Source: Nematostella vectensis (lineage: Eukaryota; Cnidaria; Anthozoa; Actiniaria; Edwardsiidae). From it: DNA of 64,000 nucleotides. The position numbers and the translations under genes were made by a program. The DNA is taken from contig NC_064034.1 in the NCBI RefSeq assembly GCF_932526225.1, forward strand, positions 10,045,387-10,109,386, read 5' to 3'. Positions 24,965-39,200 of the stretch are shown in pieces. Below the pieces are notes generated by a model. It made no database searches. It had not been told where the DNA came from and was given only the letters and a program-made list of their open reading frames with translations. Numbering within the stretch: position 1 is the stretch's first letter; each line of letters starts with the position of its first letter.

Positions 24965-27900
24965 CCTTTGGACCTCTTTAACGATGAAAGCTGATCTGTC
25001 CCAAAAGAGAACACATTACGGGTTTTGCACTACGTATTTCGTTTCTAAATCTATGTTGTTATGACACACACTAACATTGGCGGGAAACCGATAACTGAAA
25101 AAAGCACCTGGCCGAAGGTCGAACATCTCCCGAAGATATCACGTGACCTATCTCAGCCAATCATTATCCCCACTCTGTTTTCAAGCGAAAACAATATTTG
25201 TTCGTTTAGCTTTCGGTATGCTATATAATAATGAACTCACTCGATAAATTGTCGTAGTCTCTAACCAAACATAAACAAACCATACCACACGACGTACGGT
25301 GAATTACAAAGCAGAAATTGCAATTTGGTAACCCAAATTACGAATATCAATTAAAGCGTAACTAAAATACTACTATAACTAAAACTTTTTTTCTGTTATA
25401 AACCATTATTCTAGTGAAAAATATAGGTGTTCTATTTAGCTGGTAGGGTCATGTGTATAGCATGTGACTACCACAAATAACTAAGTGCCTATTGGGAATA
25501 AGAGAATGTACAAGACTACGAGATTGTGAACGTCTCTAGACAGAAAACGGTTTGAAACTAATAATTAGAATTAACTACTAAAGTTTGAGGAGAAATTGAA
25601 TGCTATTTCAAACATTTCTCGACCAAAATATTGCAGTATACAGTCATGTGATACTCCTAAACTCGTATAAACTATGACGTAAAGCACTTGGAACGATGTC
25701 TCGATTGTTAGCTATTTTTAAATAGCTCATTTTATCACTCCTCATTTCGCCTACAGAATCTATCAGTTGGGCGCGAGTTAGCCAAAAAATGCACCAACGT
25801 GCCTTAGTTGAACATAAATTATGCTCCAGCACTTCGGCCACGGTGGACGATTTCATGGACAGACAATGGATTCCGATCATGCTTTCAGACAAGGACAAAT
25901 GCAATAACTACTCTGGCATACTGCCATTATTCACATCTTCAGTTCTCGATTGGGCCAAATCAAATCAAGACATGACCTGCATCCATAGACAAACAGATCT
26001 TGGATTCAACAATTCCAAAACTTACATAAAGTACGTGCAATGCGCTTCTGACATATCTGATCACTCTCGTGTATCTACTACAAGATAATATTGACCACAG
26101 TTATACAAGAGACATTTTATCTGTGTCTGGGGTGTAGGTGAGACTCCCCCTCCCCTCCCCTACTTGACAAACAGATGAGCCCACCCCAATATTCTCAATT
26201 CAATTATTCTATTTGGCACCTTTTCATCTCTGACTCACAGGCGTTTCTCCAAATACATTCATATTGGAAAATTAAACTAACAATTGGTTTTCAATTCGTA
26301 TTCCTATTTACAATAATTTTGTTACAATCGTACTTTGTAGCTATGTTATTATAATTCTCATTACAAAGCACTTTCCCTTATTTTTGTTGCTTCCCAAACA
26401 AATTGAGATGTTTTAATACTTAAATCAGCCACCCCTCCCTCCCCCCTCTTCCCACCTGCATATAATTTCACTACAGCCTTCTCTACCAAATACACATTGC
26501 ACAATCAAAGTCACACTAACCTACACCAGCTTTTAAAATGTTGACAGAGGAGTAACGGGTGCCAAATTGCCAGATAAAATTCCCCAATTTTCAAGATCTT
26601 AGATTTTTCCTTTATCTAAAAACTCTAAAATTTTTGTCTCAGTTTCTAAGAAGCATATATTTTTCCAGACGTTCTTCAGAAAAACTTATTTCTTGTGCTT
26701 TATATGTTATCCTCTCTGAGAAAACATCTCTCTGAGAAACCGGAATAAAACTGTTAATACTTCTTCCTTTTTCGTTTTGTAACAAAAACAAGTACCTTGG
26801 TGCAGGAAGAGGGAAAGTTGAGAGTTATTTGAAAGCTTTATTCAGCTTAACTTCCTGTTTAGCCAAATAATCTTGTTCGAAACGTGTTCAGAACATAGAC
26901 TGAGTAAATTCACCTTCAACACCGATAACACTTTCTACATTATCAACCTACATTACATATTTATGAAAAAAATATCAATTGTAATTTTACTTTCAAAGAG
27001 TCATGTAAGGCATAATTTTATCATTCCTTCCGAATAAAAGTATTTTCAAAATTACATTCCAATCAGTGGTTAAAAGTTATATATTTAGTTTCAAAAAAAG
27101 GGAAAAAATACTTATCACAAAATATATTAAGTATATATCGTCGTAAGTGAAATTAACTTAATTTAATTTGAAAAAAAACATTAAGATGTGGCTACGTGTA
27201 AATATATGCATAGAATGATCGTGTAGCATTGACTTGGCAATTAAAATCTTGAAATATCCCATCAGTAAAAAACAGTAAACAATTACTAGCTAAACTAAAG
27301 AACGAAAGAGTAAAGTACATAAAGCACGTGAGGGGAAAATTTTATACTAACAACAACAACGAGTAAATGAAACCTAATCCAAGTCATGGGTTTCAAACAT
27401 AAGCAAAAAAACGTCTTTAACTTAAATGATGCCAAATAACAAACAAACAACGATTTCTTGTGTGTTTCCTGACATTCTTATACGCTAAATTGAAAAGTAG
27501 GTTAACGTAAAGGTAAAGCTATTTCCTACGGCAGTAGTATGAACGTACTTTTGAACTGCTTGTGTATTTGTAATCATCACGTATTCGCCAATATCTCGCT
27601 TTTTTATTTACCTGTTATAAAAGAAAGATTTCTGTGTGGAAATCTTTTAGGTATATACTCCAGGTACAGAGCTTCAACAACTACAGTAGACAAACAGGAA
27701 ATCCAAGAACTTTCGTTCACTTACCCAAACGGGCTGTGTTCACAGTTTATCAATGTCTTCTATTGGGAAGATTTCGCAATTACCACCAAAATATTGAACA
27801 ATTCAATCGATCTATAACATTGGTTAATAGCTTACTGACGTCGGTAACATCCAAAAGAATAACAAATCTGCAATTATACCAGATTTGTAACCATGAAAGC

Positions 27901-28122
27901 AAAAATTTCTAGCGTGTGTGCTTGACGCCACATGGAGTTGATTTAGCCGATGACAATGATTACTCTCACTACCCTATACAGTAAACTTTTGACGCTTCCG
28001 GGCCTCTTTCTGTTTTGTGTAAGGATTGTAGTTTTAATTCAGCAGTATAATATATTTTGTATATGGCGCTATTTCTGGCCTTTAGTCCGTAAGCCAAGCC
28101 ACCCCTCATCACGTAGTACACT
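24965..28122. other. Intergenic region upstream of the receptor gene
   Basis: The part nearest 24965 is the receptor promoter; an E-box and a CCAAT box are listed separately. The remainder, about 25200-28120, is AT-rich with scattered short frames that look like noise. No exon, RNA gene or clear repeat was found. Confidence 0.45.
25138..25161 (-). promoter_or_regulatory. Candidate E-box / CCAAT promoter elements of the receptor gene
   Basis: ATCACGTGAC at 25138-25147 contains a perfect CACGTG E-box, and an inverted CCAAT box follows at 25157-25161, about 175-200 bp above the start codon. SREBP, USF and TFE proteins bind ATCACGTGA-type sites, and NF-Y binds CCAAT; this pairing regulates sterol genes in animals. 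Function here is inference. Confidence 0.3.
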
Positions 28123-29795
28123 CTTTTTTTTTTATAAAAACCTTTTGTCGAGGCTGAGATAGCAGCAAAATGTTGAGTTTCGTTCGTGTGACGCATTTAA
28201 AATGCAGAATCGAATTGTTTTCGTAATACACCCTAAAATATTATTGCTATTGATCATAATTTGTGTAATCCTCTTTCTAATAATTCACATTGAGTAACAG
28301 AAGTTATATAAAACTCGGGAACCTCACATGAACTAGCGATTTGATTGGTTGAGAAACTTGGGATAAAATGCAATATACACCTCCTAGGAGGTGGGTATTT
28401 TCCTGCGCCCCAAAATCAAGCAAAATGGCGGGTGTTAAAAAAATAAGAACGGCCCAGTCTCAACTAAAAATTAGACGTTCTTATAAAAAAGAGTGTATTA
28501 TATATTATGTATAATATGATTAAAGTATCTAAACAAAATAAATGACTCCACAGGAAAAAAAAAGTTAGAATCAAAAGTTCCTTAATTGAACCGAGCCCTA
28601 AATCTAAATAGACCAAACATCATCTTCAGCACTACACCAAAAGTACATGCTTTTTTTATATAAGAACGTCTTATTTCCAGTTGAGGCTGGGCCGTTCTTT
28701 CCCTGCTAGCAGAGGCCTCTTTTCTCTGTATTTCGCTGGGCTGGAGTTCGCGAGGAAAAGATACCTCTGCCATGGGTCGAAACTGTCTCTGTTGCGCATG
28801 CGTTAGCGTTAATAAACGACCGACGTGCCAAAACCCGTACCATCGCGCGAAAGCTGTCAATATGCTAATATGCTTTGCATGGGTTTAGTCGGAAATCATG
28901 AATCAAACTCCGGTTAGTTCTCCTCTCCGAAAAAAGAAAAAAACTGTTCAATTTCAATCACCTAAAACGTCACTAAAAAGATTGAACAACAAACGCAGCA
29001 AAGACGAGTTTTGTCTTGTTTGTGGGATTAATTTTAAGACATCTGGGCAGGCGAGTTTCTTCAATGTAAATATCGCACAGTTGGATTCGAAGAAAATGTT
29101 ACAAAACTTTTTGGTAAACTTAGATCAGCTATTCCCAGAAGAATATGCAAAACCTGTAAACGGAAGATTGACTCGTTAGTCAAAAGAGAGAAAATTCTGA
29201 ATGAGAATAAGGCATTGAATGGCTTCTTTTATAATTTGTCGCGTGATATTTCTACGGAGGACGCCGTTTCGAATGCGGGCTTATTATCCCGCAGCGGATA
29301 TACGTTTTATGCATGCGCTAGTCATTGTGGGCTCAAATAGTGGCCAGTAATTTTAATGAACGGAGCATGCGCTCTGGATCTCGTCCACGATCGTGGACGG
29401 CGGTTTGATCTTACGAACTTGCGACCCATGGCAGAGGTATCTTTTCCTCGCGAACTCCAGCCCAGCGAAATACAGAGAAAAGAGGCCTCTGCTAGCAGGG
29501 AAGGCCGTTCTCATTTTAAGGCTGAATATGTTCTTAACGATGTTCTTAAATTTAAGTGTATATGAGAATATAATACCCAATAATTATTAGGAAGAGAATT
29601 ACACTAATGATCAATAGCAATAATAAGGTTGTTTTTATGAGCGCAATTCGATTCTGCATTTTAGAACGCATCAGGACTAAAAAAAGAATTTTTTTCTATC
29701 GGAGCCTCGGCATGTTCTTAGCATGTTTTTAAAGTTTGGTGAAATCTCAGGCTGGACGTTCTTATAAAAAAGGTTCTTCTAAAAAAGAGTGTTAC
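28123..29795. mobile_element. Composite long-inverted-repeat transposon remnant
   Basis: The left arm (about 28123-28290) and right arm (about 29578-29795) are inverted copies: both contain AATGCAGAATCGAATTG and TATTGCTATTGATCAT in matching order, and both end in a CACTCTTTTTT terminus. A second, internal pair of arms of about 105 bp lies at 28670-28784 and 29424-29530. A third terminus, TTCTTATAAAAAAGAGTGTA, at 28470-28490 suggests a derived or nested copy with TA ends at 28123-28489. The middle holds a short reading frame (28898-29179). The ends suggest a TA-target element, but the superfamily is not settled. Confidence 0.65.
28898..29338 (+). pseudogene. Element-borne Cys-pair (zinc-finger-like) frame, frameshifted
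   Basis: An ATG frame runs 28898-29179: a basic N-terminus (SPLRKKKKTVQFQSP, SLKRLNNKRSKDEF), then a CLVCG cysteine pair and a FLVNLDQLFPE helix-like stretch. In a second frame, overlapping from about 29140 to 29338, a matching CKTCKRK cysteine pair and a helical segment follow. Together they resemble a zf-AD-like or transposon DNA-binding zinc module split by a frameshift. No acceptable intron bridges the two frames. It sits inside the inverted-repeat element, so it is probably a decayed element gene. Exact family unknown. Confidence 0.45.
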
Positions 29796-29856
29796 AAACA
29801 TTTCTTGGAAAAGGAACGGTGCAGACACACCTTCAGAGTGAAGATGTCTTAACAAG

Positions 29857-29994
29857 GCCGTAGCAGGGTGTGGGGCACTGGGGGCACATGCCCCCCTCCA
29901 TATTAATTTTGGATGGCTGTGCCCCCAAATATTTGCTTAATGTTACTGTATTGTGCCCCCCCCCCCCCCCCAATATTTTGAGGCCTGCTATGGC
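29857..29994. repeat. Short GC-rich MITE, GCCGTAGCAGG family, copy 1
   Basis: The ends are GCCGTAGCAGG and CCTGCTATGGC (inverted, one mismatch). The interior has GGGGCAC and GTGCCCCC blocks around a poly-C run, and CAATATTTTGAGG near the right end. It matches the copy at 41533-41694. Confidence 0.65.
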
Positions 29995-30277
29995 ACTGCT
30001 TTTACAGGCTGCTTGAGTGATTGCGATTGGGAAGGGGGGGGAATCAAACTAAAATTCGAGAATTGCATAGTGAATTCTTTATTTTTTACACCCAGGGCAG
30101 GGTTACTATTTTGGTACAGGGTTGAAACTTTGGCATGAACACTGAAGTACAAGTCAGGTTAAATAAATAATATTTCAACAGAGAAAAAAATATATCTTTT
30201 TTACTTCTAGCTCATCATGCAGGGTATTCAGCAGACTAGGTGTGCAGTGGGACATGGGAAGCCACAATCTGATGATG

Positions 30278-33200
30278 TCACACTTGGAGACCTTTGCTCA
30301 CCAGGAATGCCTCCTGGGAAGGCTCCCGACCTAGAAAGTTCTTCAGCATCTCTGTTGCATCCTAAGAGGAAACAATGAAACATTAAGATAGAGTTAGAAT
30401 CCCAGGGGAGGGAGTAAGCACTTGGGCAAGGGCAGTAGGAACATAGTTTGTTAGGCTCAAAATACACAAAATTTCCTCTAATTTGGCTGAAATGGGCCTA
30501 TTTTGTGATGCCCTCTATGTGTTCGATAAGAAAACTTGAGTCTGAGCTACTACCCCATGTTATTTTTATTAGTCAGCATGTTTGGCTAGCACGTGGGGAA
30601 ACAGTTTGCACTCCATGGGGCACATTTCAGCCAAATAAGAGGGAATTTCATGGTTTATTATCAAAACTGAGCCTAACAAACTCTGCTCCTACTGCCCTTG
30701 CATTATGTGACCCTTGTTAGGGGGAGTCACCCTCCCCCTCCCTCATGGCTCACATACAATTTCAAGATTTTCTTGGGGGGTCCAAAAACGTAAAGTAATA
30801 GAGATCATAAACAATGAGTAGAGTTACTTACAATAGAACCACCAGGTTCAAGGATGCATCTGCGGTAGTCCATACCGACCTTGGTACTCATTATCCCCTC
30901 CTCCTTGAAGCGGGAATAGAACATATCCATGCAGAACACCTCACTCCACTGGAATCAGGAGCAAGAGTTAGGAGGAAGGAAAAGAAAACAACAATACAAA
31001 TAGCATCAAACACAAAAACAAAATGACATCAGATTAACAACAACAGCAACAACTACCAAACACAACAGCTACAACAATATCAATACTAAAAGCATACTGT
31101 AATAATAACATTGACAAGAGCATCAACTAAAAGCACAATAATACAACAACAACATCCACAACGTTACCATATCGATAACTTCAATCGCAAGAAAATCAGC
31201 ATAATTGATAACAATATTAACAAAAGCATCCTGCAGCTCTTCTGTGCAAGCCTTACCAAGTATCCATAGTACTGGGCATCATAGCCTCCTGCCAAGTGTC
31301 CAAATGATGCAGGCATATTTGTCCCTATAACAACAACAATTTTTTTAATTGTTACACACCATTTCACATTATCCTTCACATGAAATCATCAAATCTCTTA
31401 CCTGGAGTGGCAGGAATATGAAGGATTTCATCAGATAGACTTGCAAACACTTTTGCAGTGTCAACCACCTGAGTTAGAACAAAGCAATTATAGTTATAAT
31501 GTCTGTGTATCCTAAATTTGTGTAGGCATGGCATGCAGCTAAAACAAATTGGAACTCTAACCTTTTCCATAACGAACCAAAAAAAAAAATATTGAATGAG
31601 CATGAGTCAAAGGAAATCACTTCTAATCAGGGGGTTTTTACCTGTGGCGAAGTGTGAATCTCTTGGTCAAAAGTGCCCAGAAGTATCTGCACAGTGCACA
31701 CAACACATTATAAGAATTGTGGAAAGGAAGTATAATGATCCAAATCATATTCTTACTAACCTGTCTCAGATTGAATACACCAGCATTTGCATTTCTCGAT
31801 GCAATAAGCTTGTCAAGCATCTCATCTGGAATGGGGCTCTTATCTAAAATAAGAACACAACATGTCAGGGGTATCTACAAGGGGCAACTTAAGGTACCAA
31901 TGAAGAAAATATAAGTTGGAAGGGGAATTTGTGGATTTAGCTGTCATACATTTCATCTACAATTTCAGTGGATCCACCAATGCATGATATATTTGTTTAA
32001 AAAAAATTATATAAATGTATAAGCACTGCAGTATATATATGCCATATTATAAATATACATAGAAAATCATGTTCTACTGTAAGTGCTTCGCATTTAAAAT
32101 CCTGGCACTAAGAATGACCCATCCTGGAACTGAGGAATGCAAACTTACACACATTTAATTTTAACATTTAAGTCAAATTCAGGGCTGAAAATCTTAAAGA
32201 TACTCCCCATGTCTCAACACGGAATCAAACCCTTCTCATCAGAGGTAAGGCAATGAGGTGCTAACACACTGGGCAACCTGTTACATCTACGTAAACCACC
32301 TAGTTAAATCTGTAACAAGGCTAAGCGGAGGTTGTTATATTTTTTATCCATGATCACTAGGTTATAAAGACATTCCCAATCATTTTCTTGAGATACTGTA
32401 TGGCAAGTTTACTACAATGGGCTATCTTAACCTACTCTTTGGTGGAGGTGTAGTTACCTTTGAAGTGTGCAGACATGCGACGCAGTGGTTCCTTTTCCCA
32501 GCACCAGTTTTCCAGCATCTGTGAGGGAGCTTCGACAAAGTCACGTTCCACATTCGTCCCACTGTAGACAAAAAAGTGTAGGTGTGGAATAGACGATGGC
32601 AGAGAGCAACATGGAAGAGGGGGGGTGGAATTGGGGTGCGAAAAATGCACAGAAACCGAACAGAAAAATGTGTAGTCCAGAGAAACTGCAATTACTGCGG
32701 AATAAAATAAGAAATACTGTGCCAGATTTAAGGCAACACAGCATCACAGCAAACCATTATGCCCCCTCATTGAAATGCGTTATTTCCTACTCACCTGAAA
32801 AGGGCAAATTCTGCTTTGGCACAGATCTGGTGCATCACATGACCAAATTCATGGAAAAAAGTCTCTACCTATGACATCCAAATGGAGATGATACCACATA
32901 AGGTATTTAATCATGTAGCATATGAGTAGACACCCCATCCCTTTTGCACTGATGTAATACCTTCAACACACTCACTTTATGCCCTGTATTGTACTTCCTG
33001 CAACACACATGCTTTATGCCCTCATGTAAGGCCTGTCACACCCTTGTATTATGCTGGTGTACTGCCCGCAACCCCCTCATTAATGTACTGATGCTGATGT
33101 ACTACTTGCAACAGCCTTGCCTTTAAGCAAATTTTAAAGAATTACCTTTGGTGTCACCTTGTTTTCACATACCTCTTGGTGAGTAAGAAGAGATGGTCTT

Positions 33201-36200
33201 TCTTCACTTGGCCGAGTGAAATTAGCTTCCATGGCAGCAACAGAAAGCTATACAGAGCAAAAATAACCCTTTATATTCAGCTGCAAAATAATTATTTCAA
33301 TGAAGGGCAGTAGCAGGGGCTGGGGTTCTGCCCCCCCCCCCTCCCCCCAATACCTTTGTAACACTTAATTTTCGTGACGTCAAAATTTCATGATTTTGAG
33401 ATGGCGATATTTTGCAACACATTATTTTTGCGATTTTCCTATTTTCATTAAAAAAAAAACAGATCAGTTTATTTTCACGATTTCGCGAATCTTTTAAAAT
33501 CGGGAAATTTGTGAAATTAAAGTGACGTGAAAATTAAGTGTAATAAGGTAATTAAAAATTATAAGGGAAATCAACTCATTGTGTGTGGGGGTGTGACTGT
33601 GGCGCACATTATTTTATTTCCGTATAGTGCCCCCCCCCCCCCCCCAATATGCAATTCTAGTAAGAGTATACAGAATAAAACATGTTCTTGATATTTCACG
33701 TTTGTGCGGAAAAAAGACAATCTAACAAATACCTGTCTACTTCCATCATCTAAAAGGCATCCAGGCTGTAAAACAAGATTGAGCATAAGTGAAGATATAG
33801 AAATAGGTGAGTTGTTGGATAAAAGGTAAGTAATAGAGTTTAAGGGTACCAGTGAGGATCATTGAATGCAGGTACAGTTTTCAGGTTAAATGCTAAAAAA
33901 TAACATATGACAAAGTCTGGCTCTCTAACCTTCCAAAAACAGGGTATAAGGGAAAAACAGAAAAGTTTCTGTACATACCTGGAGACCAAAGCAAGCAGCA
34001 TGACTGAACTTTCCCTCTCTTGGGAACAAATCCAAATAAAAATAACCAATGATGGTGGAAGTTGAAACATCCTCGACACTAAACTGAAAAGTAATAGAAT
34101 GAGGCATTCATACTTCATTTTTGTATTAAACTTACTACTTAACTTAACGTACTACTTAACTTACTAATTGAACATCTTCATGCCAAACATGAGGTTTCTT
34201 GATTTCTAAGAATCGCAGTCCAAGAAGGTCCTAGAAAATTGCAGAGAAGTTGTTAGTTTGAAGGTGTCATAAAGGAATAACCACACCAAAACTTCTTTCT
34301 TCTAGTAATAACTAGAAAACCCATATTCACCATGAACAATACAAAAACATATCTTTTCTGATACACCTACTGTATGTAACAAGCTTAACCTGTCAGCTCA
34401 GTAGAATGCACAACACTGAACTGTGAAAAACATACTTCATATCCTGCTAGTGGTGCTTTACTCATAGGTGAACCTGTATCCAGCCTAAATCTGAAAATGC
34501 TGTCAGAAATGGCAATCTTACCTGGTAGATATCCAGAAGCCCTAATAAAAAGGAAAAAGAAACTTTAAAAATACAACACAACTTTACCTTCTGAAACTAT
34601 CAAAAGCATTGATTCTACAACATAAATCATCTTCTGGATAGCTGAGGAATAAATAAAATGGTACTAACCTTTAGTGACTACAGCGAGTGGGAAGTATTCC
34701 TTGAGCTTGTTGTGGTCTATAACATAGTTTTTCTCCTCCACCATGGTCATATAATACCGCATGTCCCAGTAGTTAATCTTACCATCATATGGGTGTCCAA
34801 GCTGTTTACACTAGTAGGAATTTTTGAAGCAGGAATTGGTTAAATTGTCTGATCAATAATTGCTACAATCATCATGATTCTACTGCTCTCAAGAAAGCTC
34901 CTCCATAACATCTCACTCCAAGGAAGATAGCCTTGATTGTCCAAAGGTACGATGACAGAAAACTTGCACTAAGAAGCCATTACCGTACATTTTTTGAGTG
35001 GCAAACCCAGATCAAAAATAAAAATGCCTGTCGCCATTGACGACTAAAGTGCTGAAAGAAAATTAAAACCCTTCAATAAAAGTAAACCATTTCTTAATTT
35101 CTGAATAAGTAAATAAATGCACATGTGAGTTTGCCACCCAAAAAGTCACATAATTTCTTGGTGCAAGTTGAAAATCGCCACAAAATCTATAATTTGTATC
35201 AATTCTAGTTATGTAGTTCTGTATGCTATTATTCGTATTCTGTAAATTATATGTTTATTATATGTTAGAACCTTAAAGTCCATATGCCTTAAATGTAACT
35301 CAGCTCGTAGCCTCGCTCTTGTTCTTTCATGCTGTTTTTGATTTTTAATAATTTATTTTTATATTTGTAATGTATGTCGAGCCCAGGGTAATTGGCTATT
35401 TCAAGGCTGTTGTGGTGTCCCTGCCGTTTGTCTTGTCCCATTTCTCTCTATCTTATATCTGTTGATGTATTTATTGTGTATTTGTACATAACCGGAGAAG
35501 CTATTAAAATAAAAATAAAATAAATAAATAAAAGCTACAACTCATAAACTAGACAACCAAGTAACCCAATTATCCAAAATAAATCAATTCTGACAGGTAA
35601 CTGTAACAAGTATAATTAACCAGCATTACTTCTTGCTCCTTCAAGTCAAGCATGGTTTTCAGCTCAGCATCTGCAAGGGGGTGCAGCTTGATGGCAAGAT
35701 CTGACAGGAATTTTGAGACATTTGCAGCAGACTTTGACATGCGCATCTAAATGCAAGTGGGACAAAAAATGTTTAAAAAATGGATTCATCACTAACACAT
35801 TCCAAAATAAAAAAATGTCACATTACCTCAGTGATATAGTCAGAATGAGTTGCATAGCCAAGAATGTCTGATCGCTATGACGAAGGAAATATTATAGTCA
35901 GTGCATGCATATATCTTAAAACTATGCAGTAATAGGCGGGGGAAAGAAGATGAAGACAATGGGTGTTACAGACACTGTCAAAAAAAGTTCAAGATTCAGA
36001 AAGGATATTATTATACCTTCTTCCTCAAAACAACAAGCTCCTCCAGAATCTTGGTATTTTCCTCCATACACCTGAAAAAAAAAGAGATTTCCTTTATTTT
36101 TACTTTGTCATAGGGTGAAGTGCGTTGCAGTGACATCTTCATAGCTGTCAACCCAACTTGGACAGAAATCTTGTGAAATACAGTAAATATGTGAAAAAAC

Positions 36201-39200
36201 CCAAGAGAGACAATGCGAGTGAATGCAGAGAATGTATGAACACTCTCACAAAAATTAGGCTTGTGATGAGGTCCAAAATCTTGTGACACCTGCCTAATGC
36301 GGGTGAGCTGACAGCTATGCATTTTATTTAGGGATCACTACTATAAAATTGTTATTAAAGAATCACCTTCTGTTGAAAGCAAACTCCAACTGACGGCGTG
36401 TCTCAGGATTTGAAGCTTTCCGCATACAGGGAAAGTAATGGGGATATTTTAAGGACACTTCCAGCTTTCCATCTTCTCTCTGAGATTTAAAAAATTGGAG
36501 CTTGTCAAATTGTGATGACTATTTTTTTACAATACAACTATAAAATAGTATATAATTTTTGTGATGATAACCTACAATACCATTATCTATTCTTTTGTCT
36601 ACTCTCTTGCTGTCAGCTCTCTCTTGTATTTTAAAAGCATAATATTCAAGGTGCAAGCAATTATATAGTTCCTCAAAAAAATGATTATTGAACATTTAAC
36701 TTGATGTCCCATTCTTTTCAACATTATTCCTAGATCAGACCCATAGCCAGGGGGGTTCCCACTCCACTGGAAGGGCTGCTCTTAAGAAAAATCAAGTACC
36801 ACTATGTGGTGGGACGAGCTACCAAAGAGAAAATGGTCGGCTTTTTTTATGGGGAACACCCCCCCCCCCCCCCCTCCACATTCAAAATCCTGGCTAAGGA
36901 CATGCAGCATCATTATCCAAACAGTCCCACAGCCTCTTTTACTAGGCAATCATCCCAGTTTCCCACTTGCTAGCAAATGTGTTATGTAAGATAAAGAAGT
37001 TACCTTATCCAAGCTGTTGACGAAATCGTCAGGAAGGCCAGCTAAATGTAAAAAAATACCATAAACATAATTTCTGTGAGTACAGAACAATATCTTTAGA
37101 AGTCTGCATTGTATTGTTTTTTATAAAAAAGCATACATGTGTGTACAGTTTTTTGTGGGTAATTTTGCAAAGGGATGTAAGTGCATTTACACTTTTCCAC
37201 TAGTTATTATACTGTTAATACCTAGTTCCTCTTTAGTGAAGTAGAGCTTTGTGTTTTCTTCATTACAGTTTCGATTGAAATCGATACCCAAATCACTGAG
37301 TTTCTTCTTTATGCTCTTGATTTCATTCTGTTTGTCAACTGGGAGATGAAGACCTGAAAATGAACAACAATTATACTTACAATTGCATTACTGGCTGATG
37401 GGACAGAAAACAATCAACAGAGAACAGTCAAGGGTAATGATGGTTAATGTCATCAAATAATTTAGCAAAACAAAACTGCACAAATGCATGCCCTTCTTAT
37501 CTCATGACAACAACAAATTACCATTTCGCCTTCCAAGTTTGATAAGCTTGTCAAGTACTCTTTGAGCTTCTGCAGATATTGGCTGCTTGTTGTTCTCCTG
37601 TCATTTACATAGAAAGAGTTATAAGACACTAAATTATTATTTATATACTTTTTAATTCTCTTGACAAGTCATAATTTTTATTGCCTGATAGTTTTGGCCT
37701 TTCAATTTTTAATAATAATAACATTATTATTACCTTGAATGCAACAAGATTATCAAATATGTCCTTTCTCATGCTATAATAAAGAAAATAGTGTCAATTA
37801 GCTAGACTACTAACTAAAAGTAAGTCATGAAATATTCAATAACCAATAACAAAATAAGATTGCAATTGTGTTTACAGGCCTGGCAAAGCTAACAGTATGT
37901 AACAAAAAAGATGGGTTACAAGCATCGCAGTGTACTCTTACCTCATCTCTACCTCAAAATCAGATAGCTTCCTGTCTGCCTCTGTACTTGCTGCTCTCAC
38001 ATCCTTGTCTAGTCATAGAAAATTACTAATTAAATGTCATCAATTATGATAATGATCAAGCAGCTTTTCTTTACTCATTGCTGTTTACATATGTACAGTC
38101 AACCAGGCCTCCTGGAGAAGATAAGGGAGGAACCTAAATTACTTACAAAGTCCTAGGCACATTGTTATGAATAATTTTTGACATCAAACCCACTTATACT
38201 ACTCATCCATGGTTAATCTTGAGTCTGTCCTTTAAAGTATCTTATGGCTTTATTGTTGAGTCTGCAACAATAATATCACCCTACCCATATATATTTCAAT
38301 AACTAACCAGTTGACATGTGCTGGGGGAAATCCAGTATAGACTTATTTGAAGAGTAGTCCCTCTCGCTACTTGCTAGGGCCTGGGAAGAAAGAACTATTG
38401 TTAGCTTATAGACACTATCATCAAGTATTTTGTATAAATATAAAAGCACCTGTAATGAGCAGCCACTTTATTTATGTAATATTAGGAAAGTAGTTTGTTT
38501 CCCATATCCAAATTGAATGTACCGAACATGATTTCCAGGGGCCTGGGAGACAAGGCAAACATCCAGAAGGACTCACAGGAAAATCTAAAGTTTTGTGAAT
38601 TGCCGTTAATTTTACCACACTTAAAAATTTCTTTCTTTTTTGGCATACAAATATTATAACAACATAAAAAATATTAGACCTGTATCACCACTTAATGTAA
38701 TAACTACCGCTTAAGGTAATAAAACTTGCCGCTTAATGTTACAATAATATGGAAATTTATGTAACTTTTAATCACTAGAACACATATCCATCACCTCATA
38801 CCTTGTATTCAGGTCTGACGTTTATTTTTATTATTACAGTCAGTATTACATTAAGTATTACATTATTACAGTATTACCGTCAGTATTACATTAAGCAGGA
38901 AATGTTATAACGCTTAGCATAAGCATCAGTCTTGCATCAAGCGGTGATACAAGACCCATCAAAGGTACTTATTTTAATTTTAGTCCCCCTCCCACTTCTC
39001 CTTCCACTGCATTTTTTAGTAGACACAGAACAAAACCTGGATTACGAGATGCTGATTTAGATACGATTTTAGGATTCGAGTAGAATCTGTCAACATCGTA
39101 TTTAACGGCCCTGCTCGATGTATAGTTTATGAAATCGTTACACCCAAACACAAAAACAGCAGGGGGCGAATCTGCCGAGAATGACAATAAAACAGAAACA

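Noticed and set aside
25644-26088. Overlapping frames on both strands of 86 and 99 codons
   Set aside because: No splice context, signal peptide or family-like motif; composition fits chance in noncoding DNA.
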